This document shows positions 44,060-52,478 of a stretch of DNA of 64,000 nucleotides, piece after piece; position 1 is the stretch's first letter; each line of letters starts with the position of its first letter. The notes beneath the pieces were generated by a model that was given only the letters and a program-made list of their open reading frames with translations, was not told where the DNA came from and made no database searches. This stretch comes from Pontibacter sp. Tf4 (lineage in GTDB: Bacteria; Bacteroidota; Bacteroidia; Cytophagales; Hymenobacteraceae), in contig NZ_JACKZC010000007.1 in NCBI RefSeq assembly GCF_014212495.1, positions 1 through 64,000 of the forward strand. Direction: 5' to 3'. The position numbers were made by a program, and so were the translations under genes.

Positions 44060-45031
44060 TTACATATCCAGTACAATGGCAAAAATAAGTGGCGCTACTA
44101 TAGTTGCATCCGACTCAATTACGAACTTAGGCGTTTCTTTGCCCAGCTTACCCCAGGTAATCTTCTCGTTAGGCACGGCACCTGAATAAGAACCGTAGCT
44201 GGTTGTAGAATCAGAGATCTGTGCAAAATAACCCCACAACGGAACGTTGGTGCGACGCAGGTCCTGGTGCAGCATTGGTACCACGCAAATAGGGAAGTCG
44301 CCGGCAATACCGCCACCGATCTGGAAGAAACCTACAGTAGAATCGTCCTGTGCATTCTGCGTATACCAGTCGGCCAGGTACATCATGTACTGGATACCGG
44401 TTCGCATGGTGTGCACGTTTTTGATGTCGCCGCTGATCACGTGGCCTGCGTAGATGTTACCCAGCGTTGAATCTTCCCAACCCGGGCAGATGATAGGCAG
44501 GTTCTTTTTAGCAGCTTCCAGCATCCAGCTGTTTTTCGGATCGATCTGGTAGTACTGCTCCAGCTCACCTGATAACAGAATCTGGTAGAAGAACTCGTGC
44601 GGGAAGTAAGATTTGCCTTCCTGGTCTGCTTTTTCCCAGAACTTAAGCACCGTATGCTCAATGCGGCGCATCGCTTCTTCTTCCGGAATACAGGTGTCGG
44701 TCACGCGGTTCATGTGGCGCTCCAGCAGGGCTTCTTCATCAGCTGCCGATAGTTCGCGGTAATGCGGTACGCGCTCATAAAAATCATGCGCCACCAGGTT
44801 AAAGATGTCTTCTTCCAGGTTAGCGCCTGTACACGAAATGGCATGCACCTTGTCCTGACGGATCATTTCGGCCAGAATAATGCCCAGCTCTGCTGTAGAC
44901 ATAGCACCCGCCAGCGTGATCATCATTTTACCACCGTTGTTCAGGTGTGTCTTGTATCCTTCGGCAGCGTCTATCACAGAGGCCGCATTAAAATGCTTGT
45001 AGTGCTTCTTTAAAAAGTTGGTTACGTTCAT
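44060..45031 (-). CDS. Deoxyhypusine synthase homologue
   Basis: 323 residues of the deoxyhypusine synthase fold (NAD-dependent transfer of the aminobutyl group of spermidine). Seen: ITLAGAMSTAELGIILAEMIR, ISCTGANLEEDIFN, ICPGWEDSTLGN, FFQIGGGIAGDFPI, SDSTTSYGSYSGA, and the lysine of ITWGKL (K295), which aligns with the enzyme-imine Lys of eukaryotic SWGK. Bacteria lack the eIF5A substrate, so homologues of this kind are suspected to act in polyamine synthesis (homospermidine synthase-like) or on an unknown protein. Nothing next to it decides between these. It has its own promoter box and terminator. Confidence 0.9.
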   Translation of the reverse strand: MNVTNFLKKHYKHFNAASVIDAAEGYKTHLNNGGKMMITLAGAMSTAELGIILAEMIRQDKVHAISCTGANLEEDIFNLVAHDFYERVPHYRELSAADEEALLERHMNRVTDTCIPEEEAMRRIEHTVLKFWEKADQEGKSYFPHEFFYQILLSGELEQYYQIDPKNSWMLEAAKKNLPIICPGWEDSTLGNIYAGHVISGDIKNVHTMRTGIQYMMYLADWYTQNAQDDSTVGFFQIGGGIAGDFPICVVPMLHQDLRRTNVPLWGYFAQISDSTTSYGSYSGAVPNEKITWGKLGKETPKFVIESDATIVAPLIFAIVLDM

Positions 45032-45110
45032 CTTTCTGTTATTCAGTTCTTTTGCTATTCGTGTTTATACTCTAATTAAACTCCGGGAGTTCAGTAAGTT
45101 GTATTTCGGG

Positions 45111-45118
45111 CAAAGATA
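45111..45118 (-). promoter_or_regulatory. -7 box for the deoxyhypusine synthase-like gene
   Basis: TATCTTTG on the minus strand is an exact TAnnTTTG match about 80 nt before the ATG, leaving an AT-rich leader. Confidence 0.4.
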
Positions 45119-45178
45119 AGCCTAATAAATGTATTTTGCCTGCCCGTTGCAGCTATAAGGTTCACCCCGCCTTTTTCC

Positions 45179-45496
45179 TTATTTCGATACCAGTTTAAGT
45201 CCGATAATGGAGCCGATCAGCAGGAAAATGAAGAACAGTCTCCAGAAATCGGCTGGCTCCTTATACAGGATCATGCCAACTACAACGGTACCCACCGCTC
45301 CTATTCCGGTCCAGACGGCATAAGCTGTTCCCATTGGGATAGTGGCGATCGCTTTGTTGCGCAGGAAGAAACTGGCAGAGATGCAGATAAAGAACCCTAC
45401 CGACCACTTTAACTGAGTAAAGTTATCAGAGAGTTTCAGGCAGGTTGTGAAACCGATCTCGAACAGTCCGGCTACGATAAGATATATCCAGGCCAT
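45179..45496 (-). CDS. Small multidrug resistance (SMR) family exporter, Gdx/SugE-like
   Basis: 105 residues, four membrane helices. MAWIYLIVAGLFEIGFTTCLKLS places the essential Glu at position 13 and starts as in SugE/Gdx guanidinium exporters; GTAYAVWTGIGAVGTVVVGMILYKEP is the conserved helix 3 region. These work as antiparallel dimers exchanging protons for guanidinium or quaternary cations. I use the ATG at 45496 (the frame begins 14 codons earlier). The gene follows a Crp-like regulator on the same strand by 67 bp. Specificity, Gdx against Qac, cannot be fixed by eye. No guanidine riboswitch is visible upstream. Confidence 0.85.
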   Translation of the reverse strand: MAWIYLIVAGLFEIGFTTCLKLSDNFTQLKWSVGFFICISASFFLRNKAIATIPMGTAYAVWTGIGAVGTVVVGMILYKEPADFWRLFFIFLLIGSIIGLKLVSK

Positions 45497-45563
45497 TGCT
45501 TTAAGTTTGTTTATGCAAAGATCCGGACAATAGGGCAAAAGAAATTTAACAAATGTTAAAAAG

Positions 45564-46130
45564 TTACCTTACCTCGGCCCGTATGCGGCTAAGTGTAACC
45601 TGCGTAACACCAAGGTAGGATGCGATCTGGCTGAGCTGCACGCGTTGCACCAGTTGCGGGTTGTGCTCAAGCAGGCTTTTATACCGCTCAGTAGCCGACT
45701 GAAACTGGAAAGCCATAAACCGCTCTTCCGTTTTGATCAGCTCGTATTCGGCCAGCTTACGCCCCCAGTTTGCCAGCTCAATGTTAGTAAGATATAGTTC
45801 CTGCAGGCGGTTCAGGTCCATTACGTAAACTTCCGATTTCTCCAGCAGTTCTATGGTTTCGTAGCCGGGTTTATTGGCTATGTAACTATAGTATGAAAAG
45901 ATAAGGTCGCCTTCGGCCCCGAACCAGAAAGTAACTTCCTGGTCGTTGCGGTAACAGAAAGCCCGAGCAATGCCCTGCTCAATAAAGAAAACCTTGTTGG
46001 TGATCTCCCCCTCCCGGAATAGGATATGCCCTTTGGGCAGCTCCAGCTTCTCCATTAAAGCTGCGAGCTGCCTAAAAGTACTGTCTGAGATCGGGTAAAG
46101 CTGCCTGATGGCCCGGGCGATAGTTTGCAC
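45564..46130 (-). CDS. Crp/Fnr-family transcriptional regulator
   Basis: 188 residues. Residues 20-115 form the cyclic-nucleotide-binding-like barrel (LELPKGHILFREGEITNKVFFIEQGIARAF, FWFGAEGDLIFSYYSYIANKPGYETIELLE). Residues 125-188 end with a short helix-turn-helix (VQLSQIASYLGVTQVTLSRIRAEV) instead of a full Crp wing. This short form is common in Bacteroidota and often lies beside efflux or stress genes. It is 11 bp downstream of hslV and upstream of the SMR gene, all on one strand, so it may regulate the exporter. Confidence 0.9.
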   Translation of the reverse strand: MQTIARAIRQLYPISDSTFRQLAALMEKLELPKGHILFREGEITNKVFFIEQGIARAFCYRNDQEVTFWFGAEGDLIFSYYSYIANKPGYETIELLEKSEVYVMDLNRLQELYLTNIELANWGRKLAEYELIKTEERFMAFQFQSATERYKSLLEHNPQLVQRVQLSQIASYLGVTQVTLSRIRAEVR

Positions 46131-46141
46131 AGGTTTATAGT

Positions 46142-46684
46142 TTACTTGGCCGGTTTCTCGATGATGAGATTGTGGTTGGTGTAGATGCAGATGTCGGCTG
46201 CAATGTTCAGGGCTTCGCGCACCATTTCTTCTGCCGTTAAATGTGGGGCATGCTTCTTAAGAGCCAGGGCAGCCGAATGGGCAAACATACTTCCGGAGCC
46301 AATCGCTGCAATCTGATGATCCGGTTCCAACACGTCGCCGGTACCCGATATGATCAGCAGCTCGTCTTTGTTGGCCACTACCATCATGGCTTCGAGTTTG
46401 CGAAGGTACTGATCTTTGCGCCAGTCTTTGGCCAGCTCTATGGCAGCGCGTTTCATGTTATGCTGGTAGGCATTCAGTTTTTCTTCAAATCGCTCCAGCA
46501 GCGTAAATGCATCAGCGGTTGAGCCTGCAAATCCGGTCACCACTTTGCCATCCAGCAGTTTGCGGATCTTTTTCACGTTGCTTTTAGCAATGTGCTTGTC
46601 CATCGTGGCCTGTCCGTCGGCGCCCAGAGCTACCTCACCGTTATGGTAAATGCCTAAAACGGTGGTTGATCTTATCTTGGTCAT
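46142..46684 (-). CDS. hslV: ATP-dependent protease peptidase subunit HslV
   Basis: 180 residues, proteasome-like Thr protease that works with the HslU ATPase. MTKIRSTTVLGIYHNGEVALGADGQATM has the usual N-terminus; processing would expose the Thr of TTVLG (T7 or T8). KKIRKLLDGKVVTGFAGSTADAFTLLERFE and GSGSMFAHSAALAL are conserved. hslU is not adjacent (the genes on either side are a Crp-like regulator and a GH15 enzyme), which differs from the common hslVU operon. Probably the first gene of an hslV-crp-SMR transcript. Confidence 0.95.
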   Translation of the reverse strand: MTKIRSTTVLGIYHNGEVALGADGQATMDKHIAKSNVKKIRKLLDGKVVTGFAGSTADAFTLLERFEEKLNAYQHNMKRAAIELAKDWRKDQYLRKLEAMMVVANKDELLIISGTGDVLEPDHQIAAIGSGSMFAHSAALALKKHAPHLTAEEMVREALNIAADICIYTNHNLIIEKPAK

Positions 46685-46855
46685 GTGTATGCTTTGTTGG
46701 TTATAGTTTGCTGCAACTATTGTTTACAGCAGTTATCAGTAAAACTACGGTATCTTCAAACAAAAAGCCAACTCTATAGTTTGCGCCAAATTGTCGGTAT
46801 CGCTTATAGTTGTTTTGTGGAATCTATAGTCTGAAACAGGCATAAGCTATAGTTG

Positions 46856-48673
46856 CTATAGTTTCTTTTTGTTCTCGTGGCCTTCCAGGATGTCATTTAT
46901 GGTCAGGGCGGCGCTTATCAGGCCCAGGTGCGTAAAGGCCTGCGGAAAATTACCGAGGTGGTTACCTTTCAGGCCCAGCATTTCGGCGTACAGGCCCATG
47001 TGGTTGGCATAGCCCAGCATCTTATCGAAATATAACCGTGCCTTGTCTATCTGTCCTGCCTTGGCCAGACACTCCACATACCAGAACGTACACATCGAGA
47101 AAGTACCTTCATTCCCTTTCAGTCCATCGAATCCTTCGCTGTTACGGTAACGGAAAACCAGTGCATCAGACACCAATCGCTCTTCTATCCGTTTCAGTGT
47201 AGACAGCCAGCGCGGGTCCTTTGGGCTGATAAACCGGATCAGTGGCATCAGCAGCGTAGCGGCGTCTACAGTTTCGGCGCCCTTGTACTGCACAAAGCTT
47301 TGCAGTTCTTCGTTCCAGAACTCATGGTGTATCGAAAAAAAGATCTTGTCGCGCTCCACGCGCCAACGGGCAGGAAGCGGATACGAATGGTTTTCAGCAA
47401 TTTTCATGGCCCGGTCTATGGCTACCCAGCACATCATGCGCGAGTACAGGAACTGCCTTTTGCCGCCACGCACTTCCCAGATGCCTTCATCCTCGCGGTG
47501 CCAGTTGTCGCAAACCCATTCCACCTGTTGCCGCAGGTCGTTCCAGAATTCAAAAGCGATGGGCGCGCCATACTTGTCGTAGAGGTACACTGCATCCAGC
47601 AGCTCGCCGTAAATGTCCAGCTGCACCTGGTCGTAAGCAGCATTGCCGATACGTACCGGCCTCGAGCCCTTGTAGCCTTCCAGGTGGTTCAGTGCGATCT
47701 CGTCCAGTTCCAGTTCACCACTCAAGGTATACATCAGCCTGAGCCTGCCGGCACTGTGTATGGCATCGCACTGGCGGTCTACCCAATCCACAAAGTTTTT
47801 GGCTTCCTGCTTGTAGCCCAGCCGCAGCAAGGTGTACACAGTAAACGAAGCATCCCGGATCCAGGTGTAGCGGTAATCCCAGTTACGTTCTCCGCCTAAT
47901 TCTTCAGGTAAACCAAAAGTGGGCGCTGCCACCAGCGAGCCGTATTTGTTCGATACCATCAGTTTCAGCACCAGCGCCGAACGGTTCACCATTTCCATCC
48001 AGCGGCCTTTGTAATGGCAGCGGGCAACCCAGTTCTTCCAGTAAGCTATAGTTTCGTACAGACTTTTGGTCACAAAGTTTTCAAGTTCCTGTGTAGGTGG
48101 CTGCTCGTCAGCGGCGCGTTCCAATAGCAGATCTACTTTTTCGCCGGTTTTCAGGGTAAAGGTAGCCGTGGCATCGGCATTGGTAATCTGCAGTGGTGAT
48201 GTGCTTTTTAACCTTACAGCCAGGCCATTGGTTTCTGTACAGGTAAATACGATTTCGTACTCGTTTACCTGGGTAACGGTGTGGGGAGAGCGGGCATAGT
48301 TAAAACGCGGGCTGCACTGCATCCGAAACGTCATATCGCCGTGCACGCATGACACGCGGCGAATGAGCCGGCTGCCTTTGGTCTGCTCTTCTACCGGCAT
48401 AAAATCGGTCACTTCCCCTATCCCTTCATCCGACAAATAACGCGTAAGCAGCACATTGGTATCCGGCAGATACATCTGCTTATGCTTCATGTCATTGTGC
48501 GTAGGCTCTATCGTAAAATTGCCCCCTTTCTTTTCATCCAGCAATGACGCAAAAATGGAGGGTGAGTCGAAATCAGGAAAGCACATGAAGTCGATGGAGC
48601 CGTTGAGACCGACTAGCGCCACTGTGTTCAGGTCGCCGATCACGCCATGATCTTCGATGGGTAAGTATGCCAT
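46856..48673 (-). CDS. Glycoside hydrolase family 15 protein (glucoamylase/trehalase-like)
   Basis: 605 residues. An N-terminal beta-rich domain (about 1-225; YLPIEDHGVIGDLNTVALVGLNGSIDFMCFPDFDSPSIFASLLD) precedes the (alpha/alpha)6 barrel (about 230-600), with FGLPEELGGERNWDYRYTWIRDASFTVYTLLRLGY, LNHLEGYKGSRPVRIGNAAYDQVQLDIYGE, and near the end GLYAEML...LGNFPQAFTHLGLI, where the second catalytic Glu of GH15 lies. No signal peptide, so it acts in the cytosol. Starch, glycogen or trehalose are possible substrates. Confidence 0.9.
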   Translation of the reverse strand: MAYLPIEDHGVIGDLNTVALVGLNGSIDFMCFPDFDSPSIFASLLDEKKGGNFTIEPTHNDMKHKQMYLPDTNVLLTRYLSDEGIGEVTDFMPVEEQTKGSRLIRRVSCVHGDMTFRMQCSPRFNYARSPHTVTQVNEYEIVFTCTETNGLAVRLKSTSPLQITNADATATFTLKTGEKVDLLLERAADEQPPTQELENFVTKSLYETIAYWKNWVARCHYKGRWMEMVNRSALVLKLMVSNKYGSLVAAPTFGLPEELGGERNWDYRYTWIRDASFTVYTLLRLGYKQEAKNFVDWVDRQCDAIHSAGRLRLMYTLSGELELDEIALNHLEGYKGSRPVRIGNAAYDQVQLDIYGELLDAVYLYDKYGAPIAFEFWNDLRQQVEWVCDNWHREDEGIWEVRGGKRQFLYSRMMCWVAIDRAMKIAENHSYPLPARWRVERDKIFFSIHHEFWNEELQSFVQYKGAETVDAATLLMPLIRFISPKDPRWLSTLKRIEERLVSDALVFRYRNSEGFDGLKGNEGTFSMCTFWYVECLAKAGQIDKARLYFDKMLGYANHMGLYAEMLGLKGNHLGNFPQAFTHLGLISAALTINDILEGHENKKKL

Positions 48674-48899
48674 AGTGCCGTGTAGGTGTGTGATAAAACT
48701 GGTACGGCTGCTGTAGGTATGGGTTTATATGGTTTGCCGGTTAAGGGCATTGCCAGTTGCTTCTTTGGTGGTGGCTTATAACTGGCGTGGTGCTTAAACT
48801 ATGCCCGACAGCTCAAATTAAATCTGAATCCCCCAGACACCAATTTCACACTTGGCCCGTTTTATGCTTTATAGAATGCAGTACAAAACAAAACTATAC

Positions 48900-49448
48900 A
48901 TGAAACGGACTTTTCTGCTCTTTTTGGGTTTGCTGCTGGGGCTGCAGGGTTTTGCGCAGGACTATAATGTGCTGGCTTACGAAACAGGCCGCAAACTAAC
49001 GTGGCAGGACTTTAAAGGCACACCTAAACCTTCGGATGCGCACAAAGGCGCTGAGATCACGGTCAGTATTTTCCTGAAGATACGGGATACTAGTTTCTGG
49101 TCGGGCAGGATTACGTACGATGCGTATGCGGTGGCTTTTAAAGATGAATCGTGGGTAAAACCGGCTTACCGGGAGAACTACTCGTTGCAACACGAGCAGC
49201 TGCATTTTGATATTGCGCACCTGTACGCCGAGACCCTGGAAGTAAAACTAAACAGCCTGGACAGCAAAACATCGAAAAACGAAGCCGAGGTAGAAAAGAT
49301 CCTGAAAAACCACCTGGCAGAAATGCGCCAGTTCCAGGACAAATATGACCGCGAAACCAACGGCGGCAACAACTATAAACAACAAATGCGCTGGGCCAGA
49401 AAGATCAGCAAAGCGCTCGGAATTATCAGTACACCGGTAGAAGTGTAA
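48900..49448 (+). CDS. DUF922 domain exported protein (putative zinc peptidase-like)
   Basis: 182 residues with a signal peptide (MKRTFLLFLGLLLGLQGFAQ). The DUF922 region has LTWQDFKG near the start and LQHEQLHFDIAHLYAETLE in the middle, where HEQLHFD resembles a zinc-binding HExxH in which the last His is kept. The C-terminal third is charged helix. The ATG at 48900 is preferred over the upstream frame start at 48852 because it begins the signal peptide. Catalytic activity of the family has not been shown to my knowledge. Confidence 0.8.
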   Translation: MKRTFLLFLGLLLGLQGFAQDYNVLAYETGRKLTWQDFKGTPKPSDAHKGAEITVSIFLKIRDTSFWSGRITYDAYAVAFKDESWVKPAYRENYSLQHEQLHFDIAHLYAETLEVKLNSLDSKTSKNEAEVEKILKNHLAEMRQFQDKYDRETNGGNNYKQQMRWARKISKALGIISTPVEV

Positions 49449-49469
49449 CTATAGTTAAGCAAGCGATAA

Positions 49470-49886
49470 GTCTGAACCGGGATTAATGATGATTTAAATG
49501 ATTTGCGGGACACATGCCGCAAGTTTAGCGACAGCGCAACTTGTGGCTGAGCATGGCAGCCAGTTTGTAACTGGCTTTGCTTTGCAAAAGCAATAACGGC
49601 GATGGCTGCAACTACTGATCTATAGTTTGATGCTGAGTTATAGTTCCTGCAAACTATAGTTCTAAGCTGGCGCGGATCTGCGATCCGTGACCTATTTATA
49701 AAGTTGGATCTGTGATCCAAATGGGCGGGACGCCCAACTATAGTTCGACACGAGCGAGGACGCTCGCGCCATATTACTCATCGCAACTATAGCTCTTTCA
49801 AACTATAGTTTTCTGCTTGTTAAGGAAGCCAGTTACAAACTGGCGCCAAGTTAAACCACAAGTTGCGCATCCGCTAAACCTGCGGT
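49470..49886 (+). repeat. Composite element of about 370 bp with inverted ends (copy at 49.5 kb)
   Basis: The left arm at 49517-49580 has hairpins CCGCAAGTT/AACTTGTGG and GCCAGTT-TGT-AACTGGC; an inverted copy forms the right arm (about 49828-49886). Between them lies the four-hairpin core on the minus strand (49667-49773): CGGATC/GATCCG-type, TTGGATC/GATCCAA, GGGCG/CGCCC and GAGCG/CGCTC, joined by CTATAG words. Just left of the element is the 18-nt arm GTCTGAACCGGGATTAAT (49470-49487), also seen at 2018. It fills nearly all of the gap before aceF and carries no ORF. Confidence 0.85.
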
Positions 49887-49895
49887 ATTTCAACA

Positions 49896-49929
49896 AAAAA
49901 GCCTTTCCGTTTCCGGAAAGGCTTTTTCT
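49896..49929 (-). terminator. Intrinsic terminator of the pyruvate dehydrogenase E2 gene
   Basis: GCCTTTCCG (49901-49909) and CGGAAAGGC (49914-49922) pair perfectly with a 4-nt loop, flanked by A6 on one side and T5 on the other. Placed 17 nt after the gene's stop. Confidence 0.9.
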
Positions 49930-49945
49930 ATAGTTAAGCTTAGAG

Positions 49946-51670
49946 TTATACCAGTATTCTAACCGGGTTCTCCAGCAGGTTCTTGAATGTCTGCAGGAAG
50001 GCTGAACCAACAGCACCATCCACTACGCGGTGGTCGCAAGATAACGTAACTTTCATCACGTTACCGATCTGGATGTTACCATTTTTCACAACAGGTGTCT
50101 GCTTGATAGCGCCAACGGCCATAATGCATGCATCTGGTGGGTTGATGATAGCTGTAAATTCTTCGATACCGAACATGCCCAGGTTAGAGATAGTAAACGT
50201 GTTACCTTCCCAGTCTGATGGCTGTAATTTCTTGGATTTCGCTTTGCCACCCAGGTCTTTCACTTCAGCAGCTATAGTTGAAAGCGATTTATAGTCTGCG
50301 TTGCGCACAACCGGTACCAGCAGGCCTTCTTCTACCGCTACGGCTACACCAATGTTGATGTGCTTGTTGTAACGGATCTTATCGCCTAACCACGAAGAGT
50401 TAACCGCAGGGTGCTGACGTAATGCCGCAGCGGCCGCTTTAATTACTAAGTCGTTGAACGATACCTTAACCGGAGATACTTCGTTGATGCTGGCACGCGC
50501 TTCCATGGCCTTGTCCATGTCAATTTCCATGGTCAGGTAGAAGTGCGGTGCAGAGAACTTGCTTTCTGCCAGACGACGGGCAATTACTTTGCGCATCTGC
50601 GATACAGCAACTTCTTCGTACTCTTCTCCCGAAGCACCAGGTATAGTTGCCGGTGCAGCGGCAGGTTTGGCAGCCGGAGCAGCAGCAGCCTGAGGTGCAG
50701 GGGCAGCGCCTGGCTTATAGTTCTCGATGTCGCGCAATACAATGCGGCCACCTTCGCCGGAACCTTTAACCTGTGCTAAGTTAATGCCTTTTTCTTTGGC
50801 CAGTTTCTTAGCAAGCGGAGATGCTTTTACACGACCACCTTCTGTAGTTGCGCCTTCGGTTGCAGCGCCTTGTGCAGGCACAGCAGTAGTTTCTACTTTA
50901 TCTGAAGTAATGGCATCAACACCAGCTTCAATAGCTTCGTCAGTCTGCGCGTTTTCCTGGCGCTCCTGCTTGTCGGCAGTGCCTTTATTGTCAGATGCAT
51001 CACCTTCCAGCAGCGCTTTATAGTCTGCGCCTTCTTCGCCAATAATCGCGATGATCGCATCAATGGCAACAGCATCACCGGCATTTACGCCAGTGTAAAG
51101 CAGTGTACCGTCTTCGTAAGACTCCAGCTCCATGGTTGCTTTATCAGTCTCTACTTCGGCCAGCACATCACCTGATTTTACTTTATCACCTACTTTTTTC
51201 AGCCAGCTAACCAGTACACCTTCCGTCATGGTATCGCTCATCTTCGGCATTCTGATAACAGATGCTTTAATGTTGCTTGTATCGACAGAGGTTTTAGCGG
51301 CAGGGGCTTCCTGTTTGGCTGCAGCAGGTTTTGCTTCTTCTTTTTTCTCTTCTTTCGGAGCTTCGGTTTTGGCAGGAGCAGCGGGCTGAGCGCTTCCGCC
51401 TGCTTCGTTCAGCAAACCAGATATGTCTTCGCCTTCTTTACCGATAATCGCTATAACAGCATCAATCGGCACAGCTTCACCTTTTTTAGGTCCAATGTAA
51501 AGCAGCGTACCGTCGTTGTACGATTCCAGCTCCATGGTTGCCTTATCGGTCTCCACTTCGGCCAGCACATCGCCGGAACTTACTTTATCACCAACCTTTA
51601 CAAGCCAAGATGCGATCACCCCTTCGGTCATCGTGTCACTCATCTTTGGCATTCTTATCACTTCAGCCAT
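49946..51670 (-). CDS. aceF: Pyruvate dehydrogenase complex E2 (dihydrolipoamide acetyltransferase)
   Basis: 574 residues, transfers acetyl from lipoamide to CoA and forms the core of the pyruvate dehydrogenase complex. Two lipoyl domains: K43 and K177 are the attachment lysines, each in EVETDKATMELES. They are joined by Ala/Pro/Lys/Glu-rich linkers. The E1/E3-binding domain is at about 282-318 (KASPLAKKLAKEKGINLAQVKGSGEGGRI). The catalytic domain (about 345-574) ends in DHRVVDGAVGS with H547 and D551. The E1 genes are not adjacent. A well-formed Bacteroidota promoter lies upstream. Confidence 0.95.
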   Translation of the reverse strand: MAEVIRMPKMSDTMTEGVIASWLVKVGDKVSSGDVLAEVETDKATMELESYNDGTLLYIGPKKGEAVPIDAVIAIIGKEGEDISGLLNEAGGSAQPAAPAKTEAPKEEKKEEAKPAAAKQEAPAAKTSVDTSNIKASVIRMPKMSDTMTEGVLVSWLKKVGDKVKSGDVLAEVETDKATMELESYEDGTLLYTGVNAGDAVAIDAIIAIIGEEGADYKALLEGDASDNKGTADKQERQENAQTDEAIEAGVDAITSDKVETTAVPAQGAATEGATTEGGRVKASPLAKKLAKEKGINLAQVKGSGEGGRIVLRDIENYKPGAAPAPQAAAAPAAKPAAAPATIPGASGEEYEEVAVSQMRKVIARRLAESKFSAPHFYLTMEIDMDKAMEARASINEVSPVKVSFNDLVIKAAAAALRQHPAVNSSWLGDKIRYNKHINIGVAVAVEEGLLVPVVRNADYKSLSTIAAEVKDLGGKAKSKKLQPSDWEGNTFTISNLGMFGIEEFTAIINPPDACIMAVGAIKQTPVVKNGNIQIGNVMKVTLSCDHRVVDGAVGSAFLQTFKNLLENPVRILV

Positions 51671-51718
51671 AATTTCGTATCGTTTAATCGCCCTGTCCCG
51701 GGCATCTCATAATCCGCC

Positions 51719-51749
51719 CAAAATTAGATTTAAAAATATTTTATTCAAA
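51719..51749 (-). promoter_or_regulatory. Consensus Bacteroidota promoter for aceF
   Basis: On the minus strand TTTG (51749-51746), exactly 19 nt, then TAATTTTG (51726-51719). This fits the TTTG-N19-TAnnTTTG pattern of the phylum. The -33 TTTG is itself inside a TATAGTTTG word. Confidence 0.75.
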
Positions 51750-51754
51750 CTATA

Positions 51755-52420
51755 CTACCTAAATTGTTCGTGAGCACCCTGCGCGGCAATGTCGGGCAAT
51801 TTGGTAACGTGCAGATGCTCTGTGTCGCAGTAGCGTTTTACGGTGAACATGCTGCCCGTGTAATCGAGCTGGTACAGGCACAGGTTGCGGTGCTCGAACT
51901 GGTCCATGCAGCGGAGCGGGTACTTTAAAAGCTGACACAGCAGAATGCGCATAGCGCGGCCGTGCATGCAGATCAGAATCGTTTCTTCTTCAGGGCGGCT
52001 TAGGATAGTTTCTATTACCGATACCTGTCGGGCCGCTACCAGGTCGGGACTCTCGCCGCCTTCAATGCAAACGCCGGTTTCACCGTCGCACCAGGTCTGC
52101 AGCAGGCCGTGGTAGTAGGCATCTTCTTCGGGCGTGATGCGTGTGCCTTCGCGGGTTCCCCAGTTTATCTCGTTCAGGCCTGCGTGTGTTTCGTGCGGGA
52201 TGCCCAGATCCAGAAAACCCTGCACCGACTGAATGCTGCGCTGCAACGTGGAAGTATAAACTTTATTAAAAGGAACGTGTTTGTAATGCTGGAAGAACAG
52301 GTTTGCCTGCCTGCGGCCTTCATCGTTGAGGTGCGCATCTACGCCGCTGCCCTGCACAATGCCCTGCACGTTGTAATCGGTTTGCCCGTGGCGGATCAGG
52401 TATACTTTCTTAATACTCAA
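51755..52420 (-). CDS. Histidine phosphatase family protein
   Basis: 221 residues of the phosphoglycerate-mutase-like histidine phosphatase fold. The catalytic triad region is VYLIRHGQTDYN (H11), with GVDAHLNDEGRRQA, a second Arg in STLQRSIQSV, Glu in EINWGTREG and the second His in ILICMHGRAMRILL. Substrate unknown. The start is uncertain: a TTG at 52420 gives the normal family beginning SIKKVYLIRHG; an ATG at 52480 would add 20 residues and overlap the divergent thioesterase ATG. I prefer TTG. Confidence 0.8.
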   Translation of the reverse strand: MSIKKVYLIRHGQTDYNVQGIVQGSGVDAHLNDEGRRQANLFFQHYKHVPFNKVYTSTLQRSIQSVQGFLDLGIPHETHAGLNEINWGTREGTRITPEEDAYYHGLLQTWCDGETGVCIEGGESPDLVAARQVSVIETILSRPEEETILICMHGRAMRILLCQLLKYPLRCMDQFEHRNLCLYQLDYTGSMFTVKRYCDTEHLHVTKLPDIAAQGAHEQFR

Positions 52421-52436
52421 AATTCTTCTACTTTTG
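52406..52436 (+). promoter_or_regulatory. Promoter for the thioesterase (men) gene
   Basis: TTTC (52406-52409), 19 nt, TACTTTTG (52429-52436). The -7 box is exact and the spacing ideal; the -33 box has one mismatch. It is 42 nt before the ATG at 52479 and lies at the 5' end of the divergent phosphatase gene. Confidence 0.55.
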
Positions 52437-52478
52437 CTTTCAGCGTTAATTTTAGCGCGAAAATAGCCATCGCAGCCC

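Noticed and set aside
45497..45563. Guanidine riboswitch before the SMR exporter
   Set aside because: The 67-nt spacer is too short for the large guanidine-I class and I see neither the conserved paired hairpins of guanidine-II nor a pseudoknot pattern.
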